From Marinoscillum furvescens DSM 4134 (lineage in GTDB: Bacteria; Bacteroidota; Bacteroidia; Cytophagales; Cyclobacteriaceae), in the NCBI RefSeq assembly GCF_003386095.1, contig NZ_QREG01000017.1:1-64000 (forward strand): a stretch of DNA of 64,000 nt, in the 5' to 3' direction. The translations under genes were made by a program, and so were the position numbers. This document shows, piece after piece, positions 22,860 through 31,044 of the stretch (the stretch's first letter is position 1; each line of letters begins with the position of its first letter). The notes under the pieces are model-generated. The model saw only the letters and a program-made list of their open reading frames with translations. It ran no database searches and was not told where the DNA came from.

Positions 22860-24206
22860 ATGGCTAAAAAGAAAAACAGTTCAAACAAGATCCTCTACAT
22901 ACTTGGAGCGGTCGTAATCGTACTCATTTTAGTAGCAGTAGTAGGAAAATCTCAAGGCTGGGTAGGTCAGAAAAAGGCCATACAGGTAGAGATTGCCAAA
23001 GCGGAGCGGGCTACTATTATAGAAAAGGTGAGTGCGTCCGGGTCGGTGCAGCCGGTAGTAGAGGTGAAGATCAGTCCTGAGGTGCCAGGCGAGATTATCA
23101 GGCTTGCGGTAGAAGAAGGCGACAGTGTTTCCAAAGGTGATTTTTTGGTGAAGGTAAGGCCCGACAATTTCATTTCTGCGTTGGAACGAGCTCGTGCTAA
23201 TCTCAATCAGCAAAAAGCCAACCTGGAAGACGCAAAAGCAAGGACAGCAAGAGCGGAGGCTACTTACAAGCGTAATGAGCTGGAGTTTAACAGGCAGAAA
23301 AAACTCTACCAGGAAAAGGTAATATCGGAGGCTGACTTTCAGCTGGCAGAGGCAAACTACAACGTGGCCAAGCAAGACCTGGCATCTGCTAAGCAAAATG
23401 TGGAGGCGGCAAAGTTTGTAGTACAAAGTGCTCAGGCATCGGTAAATGAAGCTGCTGAGAATCTAAGGCTCACTGAAATAGAATCTCCGATGAACGGAAT
23501 CGTTTCGAAACTGGATGTGGAAGAAGGCGAAACCGTAGTGGGTACCTCGCAGATGCAAGGTACAGAAATGCTCCGCATAGCAGATCTAACCAACATGGAA
23601 GTGCGTGTGGATGTAAACGAAAACGACATTATTCGCATAAATAATGGCGATACGGCAATCATCGATGTGGACTCTTACTCCTACATGGACAAGACCTTTA
23701 AAGGAGTAGTGACTCAGATAGCCAATACGGCCAATGACAAGACATCTGCTGATGCCGTTACGGAGTTTGAAGTACGCATCAAGATTTTGAATAGCTCCTA
23801 TCAGGATTTGGTACAGGAGAAGGGAATGAAGTATCCGTTTCGGCCCGGGATGACGGCTAGTGTGGACATTCTAACTGAAACTAAGCGTGATATCCTTACA
23901 GTACCATTGGCAGCAGTGACTACTCGAAAAGCAGAGAGTGGAGAAGGCGAGGGTGATGAGGCAAGTGGCGAAGAGCAACTTCTCGATCAGGAGCTAGACG
24001 AAGTGGTATTTAAGGTAGTAGATGGAGCGGCCAAAAAGACTATTGTTAAGACAGGGATCAGTGATTTTGAGCGTATAGAAATACTGGAAGGTATAGCTGA
24101 AGGCGAAGAAGTGATTTCAGGTCCGTTTTTGGCTGTGTCCAAGCGCCTTAATGATGGAGATAATGTGGAAGAAGAGGAGCAAAAAGAGGAAAAGGAAGAA
24201 GACTGA
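22860..24206 (+). CDS. HlyD/MacA-type periplasmic adaptor protein
   Basis: Membrane fusion protein linking an inner-membrane pump to TolC. It has 448 residues. One N-terminal membrane anchor (ILYILGAVVIVLILVAVVG), a lipoyl-like half (VSASGSVQPVVEVKISPEVPGEIIRLAVEEGDSVSKGDFLVKV), and a long coiled-coil hairpin (about 105-200, LNQQKANLEDAKARTARAEATYKRN and following) lead into the closing lipoyl part ESPMNGIVSKLDVEEGETVVG. A beta-barrel domain and a membrane-proximal domain (AGAAKKTIVKTGISDFERIEILEGIAEGEEVISG-like) follow. The tail is Glu/Lys rich. The expected ABC or RND pump gene is absent; the next gene is convergent, so the pump must be encoded elsewhere. Confidence 0.92.
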   Translation: MAKKKNSSNKILYILGAVVIVLILVAVVGKSQGWVGQKKAIQVEIAKAERATIIEKVSASGSVQPVVEVKISPEVPGEIIRLAVEEGDSVSKGDFLVKVRPDNFISALERARANLNQQKANLEDAKARTARAEATYKRNELEFNRQKKLYQEKVISEADFQLAEANYNVAKQDLASAKQNVEAAKFVVQSAQASVNEAAENLRLTEIESPMNGIVSKLDVEEGETVVGTSQMQGTEMLRIADLTNMEVRVDVNENDIIRINNGDTAIIDVDSYSYMDKTFKGVVTQIANTANDKTSADAVTEFEVRIKILNSSYQDLVQEKGMKYPFRPGMTASVDILTETKRDILTVPLAAVTTRKAESGEGEGDEASGEEQLLDQELDEVVFKVVDGAAKKTIVKTGISDFERIEILEGIAEGEEVISGPFLAVSKRLNDGDNVEEEEQKEEKEED

Positions 24207-24220
24207 CCATATGTAACCGG

Positions 24221-25474
24221 CTAAAGGATGCTGTCCGGAGGGGCAGGATCCTTTGCCAGGGTGATGATCATGGTAGTGCCTTTGCCAGGCTCGCTCTCGG
24301 CCCGAATGCTCCCTCCATGTCCTTTGGCTATGCGTAGGCAACTTGCCAGGCCAATGCCAGCACCGTCATACTGGTTATTGGTTTTTACACGTGTAAATTC
24401 TGTGAATATGGCCTTAAGGTGCTTTTCAGGGATGCCAATGCCATTATCGGACACCAACAGGATGTGGTGCTCAGCCATGTTTTTATGGCGTATGTTTATG
24501 ACGGGAGTATTGCCAGTCGGTTGGTATTTGATTGCATTGCTGATGAGGTTTTGAAACATAACGCGTAGCTCTATTTCCACCCCTTTAATCACTGGCAAAT
24601 CCTCATAGTTGATTTCCGCATTACTCGTTGTTATGCTGTCATGGAGATCGGATTTGATTTCCTGCATGAGCGTGTTGAGGTTTACATTCGAAAACTCATC
24701 ACTGCGTCCAGAGAGCGCATATTGTAGCAGTTTATCAATGAGTAGCGCCATTCGATTGAGTGTGCTACGCATGTGTTTCATGGTTTCTTCCCGCTCAGCA
24801 CCCGATACGAGGTTGTTTTCTACCAGGTTGAGTAAGCTCATTACCGAGTTGATGGGAGATTTTAGGTCATGAGAAGCAGCATGCGAAAACGTCACCAGCG
24901 CCTGGTTGGTTTCTTTTAGTTGCAAATTGAGTTGCTCTTTCTGCTGCTGTACCTGCCACCTGTTTACAGAGATACCCAGCCAGCTAGCAAGAATGGTAGC
25001 TAGTTCCACATCAGTATGTTCGTACATGTCAGGCTTTCGATGTGCAAAAGCTAACACCCCGGGAAAGGTATTTTTATACTTGAGCGGGCAGTACAGGTAT
25101 GAATTAAATAGTTTGTTTTCTAGTAAAGGATCGGTGACTTCCTCTTTAGTAAACTGATCGTCATTGTAAACAAAAGGGGCTTTACATGTGAGACAATGCA
25201 ATGCCGGCCCATTGAGCTCAGTGAGCTCTTTTGGGGCTAGCAGTTTGTCGGTACCCTGAACAATCGTACGATGATCAAATAACGGATACATTTCGTATTT
25301 ATCCTCATCAGGCACTTTTACGATCATGACGAATCGATCAAAGTCAAGTAGATACTTGATGCTAGATGGAATGATTTTTCTTAATTCTTCAAGAGAGTTT
25401 ACCTCTAGAATTTTTGTTGAGATTTGTGTCAACAGCACATATTGCGAAGCATGGTTCTTAACAAGGTCGAACAT
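24221..25474 (-). CDS. GAF-domain sensor histidine kinase
   Basis: Soluble kinase of 417 residues without membrane helices. Residues about 10-170 form a GAF-like sensor (LTQISTKILEVNSLEELRKIIPSSIKYLLDFDRFVMIVK, YLYCPLKYKNTFPGVLAFAHRK) that contains a CLTC cysteine pair at about 94-97. HisKA with the phospho-acceptor in SHAASHDLKSPINSVMS follows, then an ATPase with N box NLISNAIKYQPTG, G1 DNGIGIPEKHL, and G2 GAGIGLASCLRIAKGHGG. The first base of its ATG overlaps the stop of the AhpD-like gene upstream (TAATG), so the two are translated together. Sensing of redox state or an associated peroxide is plausible but inferred. No response regulator is adjacent. Confidence 0.88.
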   Translation of the reverse strand: MFDLVKNHASQYVLLTQISTKILEVNSLEELRKIIPSSIKYLLDFDRFVMIVKVPDEDKYEMYPLFDHRTIVQGTDKLLAPKELTELNGPALHCLTCKAPFVYNDDQFTKEEVTDPLLENKLFNSYLYCPLKYKNTFPGVLAFAHRKPDMYEHTDVELATILASWLGISVNRWQVQQQKEQLNLQLKETNQALVTFSHAASHDLKSPINSVMSLLNLVENNLVSGAEREETMKHMRSTLNRMALLIDKLLQYALSGRSDEFSNVNLNTLMQEIKSDLHDSITTSNAEINYEDLPVIKGVEIELRVMFQNLISNAIKYQPTGNTPVINIRHKNMAEHHILLVSDNGIGIPEKHLKAIFTEFTRVKTNNQYDGAGIGLASCLRIAKGHGGSIRAESEPGKGTTMIITLAKDPAPPDSIL

Positions 25475-26046
25475 TAGGTGGTGAGAATGTCGTGAAAATC
25501 CTTATCCACAGGAACCTGAAGCGTATCGGCGGTGATATTTGCAAAGGAAGCAAATGAAGCCATCGCAACTATTTCCTGTAATTCTTCATAACCTACACCG
25601 TGATAACGCAGTAGGTCGTAATCATCTTGAGTGACAGTCACAGGCGTGACGCCCATTTTTGTACCTACTTTGATGATGTCTCGTGTTCTCTCAGGTCTGA
25701 GTTCTTCGATGTTTGCCATCAAATGGTCTCGAGTGGCCTGGTCTACTCCCAGGATCTTGCAAAATGCCAGGTGGGCAGATTCGCAATACTGACAGTGGTT
25801 TGCTTTAGAAATGGCCGTAAACATCATTTCTTTTATGGTTCTGGGAAGGTATTCCTCTTTTATCAGAATACGCTCAACGTTTTCCCAGGTATTCTCTAGC
25901 AGGTCTGGCCTGATGGCCTGGGCCTTAAAGAAATTGGGTACAAAAGCAATTTGAAAGCCCTGCTTGATACGCTGATATATTTCAGCCACCCTGCCACTGG
26001 CTTCCTCCTCGGAAATCAATATAGGAGTTTTTGATGAATCGGTCAT
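25474..26046 (-). CDS. AhpD-like/carboxymuconolactone decarboxylase family protein
   Basis: One hundred and ninety residues, all helical. The conserved AhpD signature is FTAISKANHCQYCESAHLAFCKILG, with the CxxC pair and downstream His expected of a thiol-based peroxidase active site. The segment LPRTIKEMMFTAISKAN precedes it. It belongs to the peroxidase-related group that includes the Pro-rich N-terminus EEEASGRVAEIYQRIKQGF. It probably protects against peroxides or organic hydroperoxides in the cytoplasm. It is the first gene of a two-gene unit with the GAF kinase, overlapping its start by one base. The 78 bp upstream is AT-rich but no box is obvious. Confidence 0.82.
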   Translation of the reverse strand: MTDSSKTPILISEEEASGRVAEIYQRIKQGFQIAFVPNFFKAQAIRPDLLENTWENVERILIKEEYLPRTIKEMMFTAISKANHCQYCESAHLAFCKILGVDQATRDHLMANIEELRPERTRDIIKVGTKMGVTPVTVTQDDYDLLRYHGVGYEELQEIVAMASFASFANITADTLQVPVDKDFHDILTT

Positions 26047-26177
26047 TGTAGTACATTTTGTGTTGGGAATTAATCAAATTTAACGATTTAACAGGTACCA
26101 TAATCCTACAAGGTCGGATTATAATGACACTAACTCATCTAAAAGATCTAATAATCAAATACGCTTTAGGGGTGATT

Positions 26178-26429
26178 TTACCCAGTGTCGTTAAAATAAG
26201 ATGGTGGAATCATGAAATGATGATGCGGTCCTGCATCAAAGGCATGCAGTTTTAGCCCGTTTAGAGTAAAGCTGTCACTCTGGACCGCATTGGCCGGGAA
26301 GGGGCTCCCTTCCGGCCAGTAGGTTAGCTCCTCAATGCTAGAATTCGGAAAGATATCCAAATAATGATGGATCGCTTGCTCCGCATGATTTTCGAACCAT
26401 AAAAATGGTATGATGCCTTGAGGTGTCAT
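26178..26429 (-). pseudogene. Truncated VOC (PhnB-like) protein
   Basis: Eighty-three residues that start like PhnB/3-demethylubiquinone-like VOC proteins (IIPFLWFENHAEQAIHHYLDIFPNSSIEEL) and reach the end of the first beta-alpha-beta unit (DSFTLNGLKLHAFDAGPHHHF). The chain then ends in unrelated IPPSYFNDTG. Full-length relatives have about 150 residues and a second half that closes the metal site, which is absent here and in neighbouring frames. The gene is therefore a 3'-deleted remnant. It lies 12 bp downstream of an intact VOC gene on the same strand. Confidence 0.7.
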
Positions 26430-26441
26430 ATGCTTAGTGAT

Positions 26442-26888
26442 TTAGTTAGCAGGTTTTTCAGGACAATTGATCATCCATTGAATGCCAAACTTGTCTATGC
26501 AGCTCCCAAAGTAGTCACCCCAAAACATATCGGCGAGCTCCATGGTAACTGTGCCTCCATCGGCAAGTTTAGCGAATAGTTGGTCCGTTTCTGTTCGAGT
26601 GTCTATCTGTAAGTTGATGTGAGTGTTGTTTCCTACTGTCAGTTGATGCCCCATGCCATCCAGGATGTCGGAGCCCATCAGAGAGTGCCCTCCGAGAATA
26701 GGAAGCTCTACGTGCATCACGAGGTTTTTGTCTGCTTCGGGTAAAGGAGGCATTCCTTCTTGAGGAGGGATGTCACCCATTCGCTGGATTCCGGGTGCTG
26801 TGAAATCGCCACCAAATACGGATTTGTAAAATTCAAAAGCTGCTTCTGTTTGTCTGTCGAAATTAAGGTATGTGCTTACGCTTGCCAT
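26442..26888 (-). CDS. VOC family protein (PhnB-like)
   Basis: One hundred and forty-eight residues forming the paired beta-alpha-beta-beta-beta VOC fold: VSTYLNFDRQTEAAFEFYKSVFGG at the N-terminus and TVTMELADMFWGDYFGSCIDKFGIQWMIN at the C-terminus. Family members bind metal and small substrates; many are annotated as glyoxalase or 3-demethylubiquinone methyltransferase-like without proof. The conserved WG.YFG.c.DkfGi.W pattern is the PhnB signature. Precedes the truncated relative on the minus strand. Cytoplasmic. The true substrate is unknown. Confidence 0.88.
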   Translation of the reverse strand: MASVSTYLNFDRQTEAAFEFYKSVFGGDFTAPGIQRMGDIPPQEGMPPLPEADKNLVMHVELPILGGHSLMGSDILDGMGHQLTVGNNTHINLQIDTRTETDQLFAKLADGGTVTMELADMFWGDYFGSCIDKFGIQWMINCPEKPAN

Positions 26889-27123
26889 GATGATATTTTA
26901 AGATTAAGTGTGGATACAAAAATGGTGTTTTCAACGGTCATTTAGCTGGTGCTGATAGGCCGTGTTGCGGGGTTAATTACGTCAAAAAGATCTAAGGATT
27001 CAAGGTGATGAGGGAGAAAGGGTGTCATTTATCTGATTGCTTTTGGTATTTTTAGGCTGAATTAAATTGCCGAATCAAGAAAGTGACGGCAAACCGAAAA
27101 ACCTAACATTTTTTAGAAGTACA

Positions 27124-28098
27124 ATGAAAAAAGTCTACATCCTCGTGCCTCAATCAGCCGTGGCGGAGGCAGTTGCCAACCCACGGTATATTTTTACTAC
27201 AGCCAATCAATTTTTGAGAAGTCAGGGGCAGCCAGACGGGTTTGATGTGCAATTGGTGGGGATGGAAGAAATGGTACGGGTGCATGATGGCTACTGCAAT
27301 ATCAGCGTAGATGTGACCATTGCTAATTCACAAAAGGCAGATCTGGTAATCATTCCTGCATTATTTGGGGATGTGGAAGCGGCGATTGAGCAGAATAAAC
27401 CATTGATCGATTGGATCAGCTACCAACATGAACAAGGAGCGGAGATCGCATCGCTCTGTTTGGGAGCTTTTTTACTGGCTGAAACAGGTTTGCTAGATGG
27501 CGGTCCGTGCTCTACCCATTGGGCCTATTACGATCTTTTTAGATCCAGGTACCCCGAAGTAATTCTTCAAGATGGCAAAATCATTACCGACAATGACGGA
27601 ATATATACCAGTGGTGGCGCCAATTCTTATTGGAATCTATTGCTCTATTTATTAGAAAAATATACCAGCAGGGAAGTAGCCATTCTTGCTTCCAAGTACT
27701 TTGCTATAGACATTGACCGGGACAGTCAGGCTGCTTTCACCATGTTTGAAGGACAAAAAGCACATGCCGACGAACAGATAAAATCGGTACAGTCTTTCAT
27801 AGAAGCGCATTATGCAAATAGGTTTTCTGTAGACGAGCTGGCGGATACAGCCGCTATGAGTAGGCGTACCTTTGAGAGAAGGTTTAAACAGGCCACCAAC
27901 AATACGGTGGTAGAGTACATTCAGCGGGTAAAGATGGAAGCCGCCAAACGCTCTTTGGAAAGTGGGCAAAAATCGGTGGCTGAGGTGATGTATGGAGTGG
28001 GGTATGGTGATGATAAAGCTTTTCGCAATGTGTTTAAAAAAGTGGTAGGTATGACTCCCGGAGCCTATCGAGCAAGGTATCGAAAAGTAGTGGCTTAA
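27124..28098 (+). CDS. GlxA-type AraC regulator with DJ-1/PfpI-like domain
   Basis: Three hundred and twenty-four residues from ATG 27124 (MKKVYILVPQSAVAEAV). The reading from 27067 would prepend residues of upstream non-coding type. The N-terminal half is a class I glutamine-amidotransferase-like (DJ-1/PfpI) domain, with EIASLCLGAFLLAETGLLDG holding the nucleophile-elbow Cys followed by THWAYYDLFRSRYPEV. The C-terminal half is AraC: FSVDELADTAAMSRRTFERRFKQATNNTVVEYIQ and KSVAEVMYGVGYGDDKAFRNVFKKVVGMTPGAYRARY. This arrangement senses a small metabolite and acts on nearby or distant genes. No obvious target next to it. Confidence 0.88.
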   Translation: MKKVYILVPQSAVAEAVANPRYIFTTANQFLRSQGQPDGFDVQLVGMEEMVRVHDGYCNISVDVTIANSQKADLVIIPALFGDVEAAIEQNKPLIDWISYQHEQGAEIASLCLGAFLLAETGLLDGGPCSTHWAYYDLFRSRYPEVILQDGKIITDNDGIYTSGGANSYWNLLLYLLEKYTSREVAILASKYFAIDIDRDSQAAFTMFEGQKAHADEQIKSVQSFIEAHYANRFSVDELADTAAMSRRTFERRFKQATNNTVVEYIQRVKMEAAKRSLESGQKSVAEVMYGVGYGDDKAFRNVFKKVVGMTPGAYRARYRKVVA

Positions 28099-28174
28099 GA
28101 CTTGCCTTATCAGCTGGCTTGTTAGGTTTTGTTTGTAATGATTATCTTCGAGTTGGACTAACCCTACTAACCGC

Positions 28175-30190
28175 TTGAAGTCTTATTTTTTTGCTTTTCT
28201 CATACTGGGAGCTGCTTCCTTTGTGCCGTTGATTTCCTTCGCTCAATCTGCTAGTACGGTTCGAGTAGATTCTTTAAATGCCTTGCTCTCATCGGAGGGG
28301 TGTAGTGATAAACAAAAGGCTGCTTCGCTAATAGCGTCACTTCAGGATGAGTTTGAAACGTTGGAATATCAGGAGGGTTTTTTGACCTTTTTGAGAAACC
28401 GCGCCTATTCATACTACTGTTTTCAGCAGATGGACAGTGCTGCCTATTGGTTCGTGCAAGGTGCCAAACACGCCAGGAGTCAAGAGCTTTGGGACTGGCA
28501 AGGAGAGATGCTCAAAAACGCGGGAAATATCTTTTTGCTAAAAGCCGATTATGATTCCAGTATGTTCTTTTTTGAAAGGGCTTTGCAAGTGTCTAATGAA
28601 ACGGGTGATTCTACCTTTCTTCCCGCAACATACATCGGTAAAGGAATTGTTTTTCAACATCTGGGCGAATTGGAGCAGGCAATGGATGCTTACCTGCAGG
28701 CGGAGCGCATATCCCGGAATCAAAAGAACCTTAACGCCCAGGTTAACGCCTACCTCAACCGGCTGACCATTCTTTCGGATCATTACCCTGATCGCATAGA
28801 TTTGGCTGAGCTGTATGCTACACTGGAGCTTTGTAGAAAACATGAGTTAAGAGCCAATCAAACTACCCTGTTGCAATTTACGGCAGGTGCTGCAGCAGAT
28901 AGTGGTAAATGGGATGTGGCTATGGCTCAGTATGAAGAAGGCTTACAAATAGCCAATGAAATTGGGCGGATCGATCTGGAGGTGTATCACCTGGAAGGAT
29001 TGGCGGAGCTAGCTCGGAAAAGGGGAGAACATCAAGCTGCTCTCAAGTACATTGAAAAGGGCCTTTTGAATGCCGAAAAGGCTGAATTGGTACCAAACCA
29101 AATCCAGCTATACCTTCAACAAGCCAACATTAGCCTGGAGATAGGTGATTATAGTCAGGCGGTGAATTCAGCACAAAAATGTATTGCTCTAGGTGAAAGT
29201 ACAGGACAAAAGGAGGTGTATTATAAGGCTTATAAATACCTGAGTAATGGTCAGAAAAGCATGGGAAATCTGAGCTTATCCCTCGATGCTTTAGAAAAGT
29301 ACATTGCATTAAGTGAGGAAGTGCTCAATGAACAAAAGTCCAATCAACTGAGTGAACTACAAACACAGTTTGAATCAGAAATAAAGGATAATGAGATTGC
29401 CAGCCTAACTCAAGAAGCAAGCATTGCTTCTCTTAAACTAGATCAGCAGAGGTTCATGATTTTTGGGCTTATTGTCCTGGTGATTGCCGGGGTGGGCATT
29501 GGGACCATGTTTGTGAGACAGCAACGCCTCCAAAAGAAACAGCAAATGGCTCAAATAGAGCAACGCCTTTTGCGTAGCCAGATGAATCCTCATTTTATTT
29601 TTAATTCCATGACGGCCATTCAACACTACATGCTGCAAAATGGAGCGGAAAAAGCCGGCCATTACATGGGTACATTTTCAAAACTAATGCGACAGATATT
29701 GGAGCACTCCAGAGTAGAATTTATTAGCCTGGGAGAAGAGGTGGATACGCTAAGAAATTACCTGGAATTACAGCTCATGCGATTCGGTAACCGGTTTGCT
29801 TATGCGATAAATATCGATGAAACGCTTGACGAAAATTATCATCACCTACCACCTATGTTTGCCCAGCCATTCATTGAAAATTCACTAGAACATGGCTTGT
29901 TTAAAGGCTTGAGCGAAAAAAATCATATCGAAATCAGCATGACCGCTCAGGGAAAGGATGAAATTGCCGTAGTGATAGAAGATACAGGTGTCGGGTTGGC
30001 AGAAGAGACGACCTCACAGGGGCATCGCAGCCTCGCCACACAAATCACACAGGAAAGATTGGCGGCATTTAAGGCATCTAGTCAACTGGCATCACGGATG
30101 AAAATAGAGAATAAAGTGAATGAAGCAGGAGAGGTGCTGGGTGTTCGGGTGGCATTGGTCTTGCCTGTCAAAGTGCTAATTTCGAGCTGA
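28175..30190 (+). CDS. LytS-type sensor histidine kinase with TPR domain
   Basis: Six hundred and seventy-one residues, start TTG at 28175, with signal peptide MKSYFFAFLILGAASFVPL. About 400 periplasmic residues form TPR-like helical repeats (FERALQVSNETGDS, QYEEGLQIANEIGRI, KYIEKGLLNAEKAELV). One membrane helix (FMIFGLIVLVIAGVGIGTMFV, about 428-448) is followed by a coiled coil and the His_kinase domain. The phosphorylated histidine is His473 in RSQMNPHFIFNSMTAIQHY, and the ATP site includes QPFIENSLEHGLFKGL and EDTGVGLAE. The regulator gene starts one base after the stop (TGATATG), so they form an operon. It controls surface genes by neighbourhood inference. Confidence 0.9.
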   Translation: MKSYFFAFLILGAASFVPLISFAQSASTVRVDSLNALLSSEGCSDKQKAASLIASLQDEFETLEYQEGFLTFLRNRAYSYYCFQQMDSAAYWFVQGAKHARSQELWDWQGEMLKNAGNIFLLKADYDSSMFFFERALQVSNETGDSTFLPATYIGKGIVFQHLGELEQAMDAYLQAERISRNQKNLNAQVNAYLNRLTILSDHYPDRIDLAELYATLELCRKHELRANQTTLLQFTAGAAADSGKWDVAMAQYEEGLQIANEIGRIDLEVYHLEGLAELARKRGEHQAALKYIEKGLLNAEKAELVPNQIQLYLQQANISLEIGDYSQAVNSAQKCIALGESTGQKEVYYKAYKYLSNGQKSMGNLSLSLDALEKYIALSEEVLNEQKSNQLSELQTQFESEIKDNEIASLTQEASIASLKLDQQRFMIFGLIVLVIAGVGIGTMFVRQQRLQKKQQMAQIEQRLLRSQMNPHFIFNSMTAIQHYMLQNGAEKAGHYMGTFSKLMRQILEHSRVEFISLGEEVDTLRNYLELQLMRFGNRFAYAINIDETLDENYHHLPPMFAQPFIENSLEHGLFKGLSEKNHIEISMTAQGKDEIAVVIEDTGVGLAEETTSQGHRSLATQITQERLAAFKASSQLASRMKIENKVNEAGEVLGVRVALVLPVKVLISS

Positions 30191-30191
30191 T

Positions 30192-30935
30192 ATGAAGGTG
30201 CTTTTATTAGATGATGAGGCTGGAGCCAGAGCCACCATAAAGTCCTATTTGCAAAACACTCAAGTGCCCCCAGAGGAGATACGAGAAGCAGATTCTGTAT
30301 CGTCCGCCCTGGAACTTTTGAATGATTGGCAGCCGGATTTGGCCTTATTAGACATTAATCTGCCAGATGGGCTGGGTTTTGATGTGTTGGCACGTCTGGG
30401 GCTAGACCGCATCCGGTTTAAGGTGATATTTATATCTGCCTATGACACCTACGCCATCAAAGCCTTTAAATACAATGCCATAGACTACATCCTCAAGCCT
30501 GTGGACCCTCTGGAGTTTGAACAATCTGTGGCTCGGGCGCTCAAGGCATTGCAAACCACAGAACAGTTTAGAAACCTTCAGGGGGATTTCACTGGAGCAC
30601 CAAAGGCACTAAATAAGCTTGTGCTGAAAGACCATCAAAGTGTTCGACTTGTGGCGATAGATGAAATTGTGCGGTGTCAGTCAGAAAATAACTACACACT
30701 GTTTTTCCTGACCAGTGGGGAAGAGTTACTAATCACACGTACGCTTAAAGAGTATGAAGAGCTGCTGAAAGGCAGACTTTTTTTTAGACCACACAAAAGT
30801 CACTTGATCAATCTCAAGCACCTCCTTCGATTTGATAAAGCGGATGGTGGAAGTATTCATCTATCGGATGGCAGCACTGTGCCCCTTTCCAGGTTTAAAA
30901 AGGAGGTTTTTTTACAGCTGCTAGACCAGCTGTAG
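30192..30935 (+). CDS. LytTR response regulator
   Basis: Two hundred and forty-seven residues. Receiver domain about 1-120 with the phosphorylation site Asp54 (LALLDINLPDG), switch residues FISAYDTYAIKAFKYNAIDYILKPV, and the acidic pocket LLLDDEAGA. A LytTR DNA-binding domain occupies about 140-245 (VRLVAIDEIVRCQSENNYTLFFL, RTLKEYEELLKGRLFFRPHKSHLINLKHLLRF). LytTR domains bind paired direct repeats, and such a pair (AGTTCCCTAG twice, spaced 21 bp) lies only 14 bp downstream of the gene, before the giant T9SS protein. Partner of the LytS kinase upstream. Confidence 0.93.
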   Translation: MKVLLLDDEAGARATIKSYLQNTQVPPEEIREADSVSSALELLNDWQPDLALLDINLPDGLGFDVLARLGLDRIRFKVIFISAYDTYAIKAFKYNAIDYILKPVDPLEFEQSVARALKALQTTEQFRNLQGDFTGAPKALNKLVLKDHQSVRLVAIDEIVRCQSENNYTLFFLTSGEELLITRTLKEYEELLKGRLFFRPHKSHLINLKHLLRFDKADGGSIHLSDGSTVPLSRFKKEVFLQLLDQL

Positions 30936-30948
30936 CCCGTAGCTATGT

Positions 30949-30979
30949 AGTTCCCTAGGCCATAGTTGCAGTTCCCTAG
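30949..30979 (+). promoter_or_regulatory. Candidate LytTR operator
   Basis: Two identical 10-base direct repeats, AGTTCCCTAG at 30949-30958 and 30970-30979, with 21 bp between starts, i.e. two helical turns. This is the architecture known for LytTR/AgrA-type regulators. It lies 66 bp before the start of 31045 and right after the LytTR gene. Confidence 0.55.
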
Positions 30980-31044
30980 AACACCCCTGTAAGGGCCCTC
31001 ATTAGTGGATAGTTTCGAGATCAATCACAAATCTTGAAACAACT

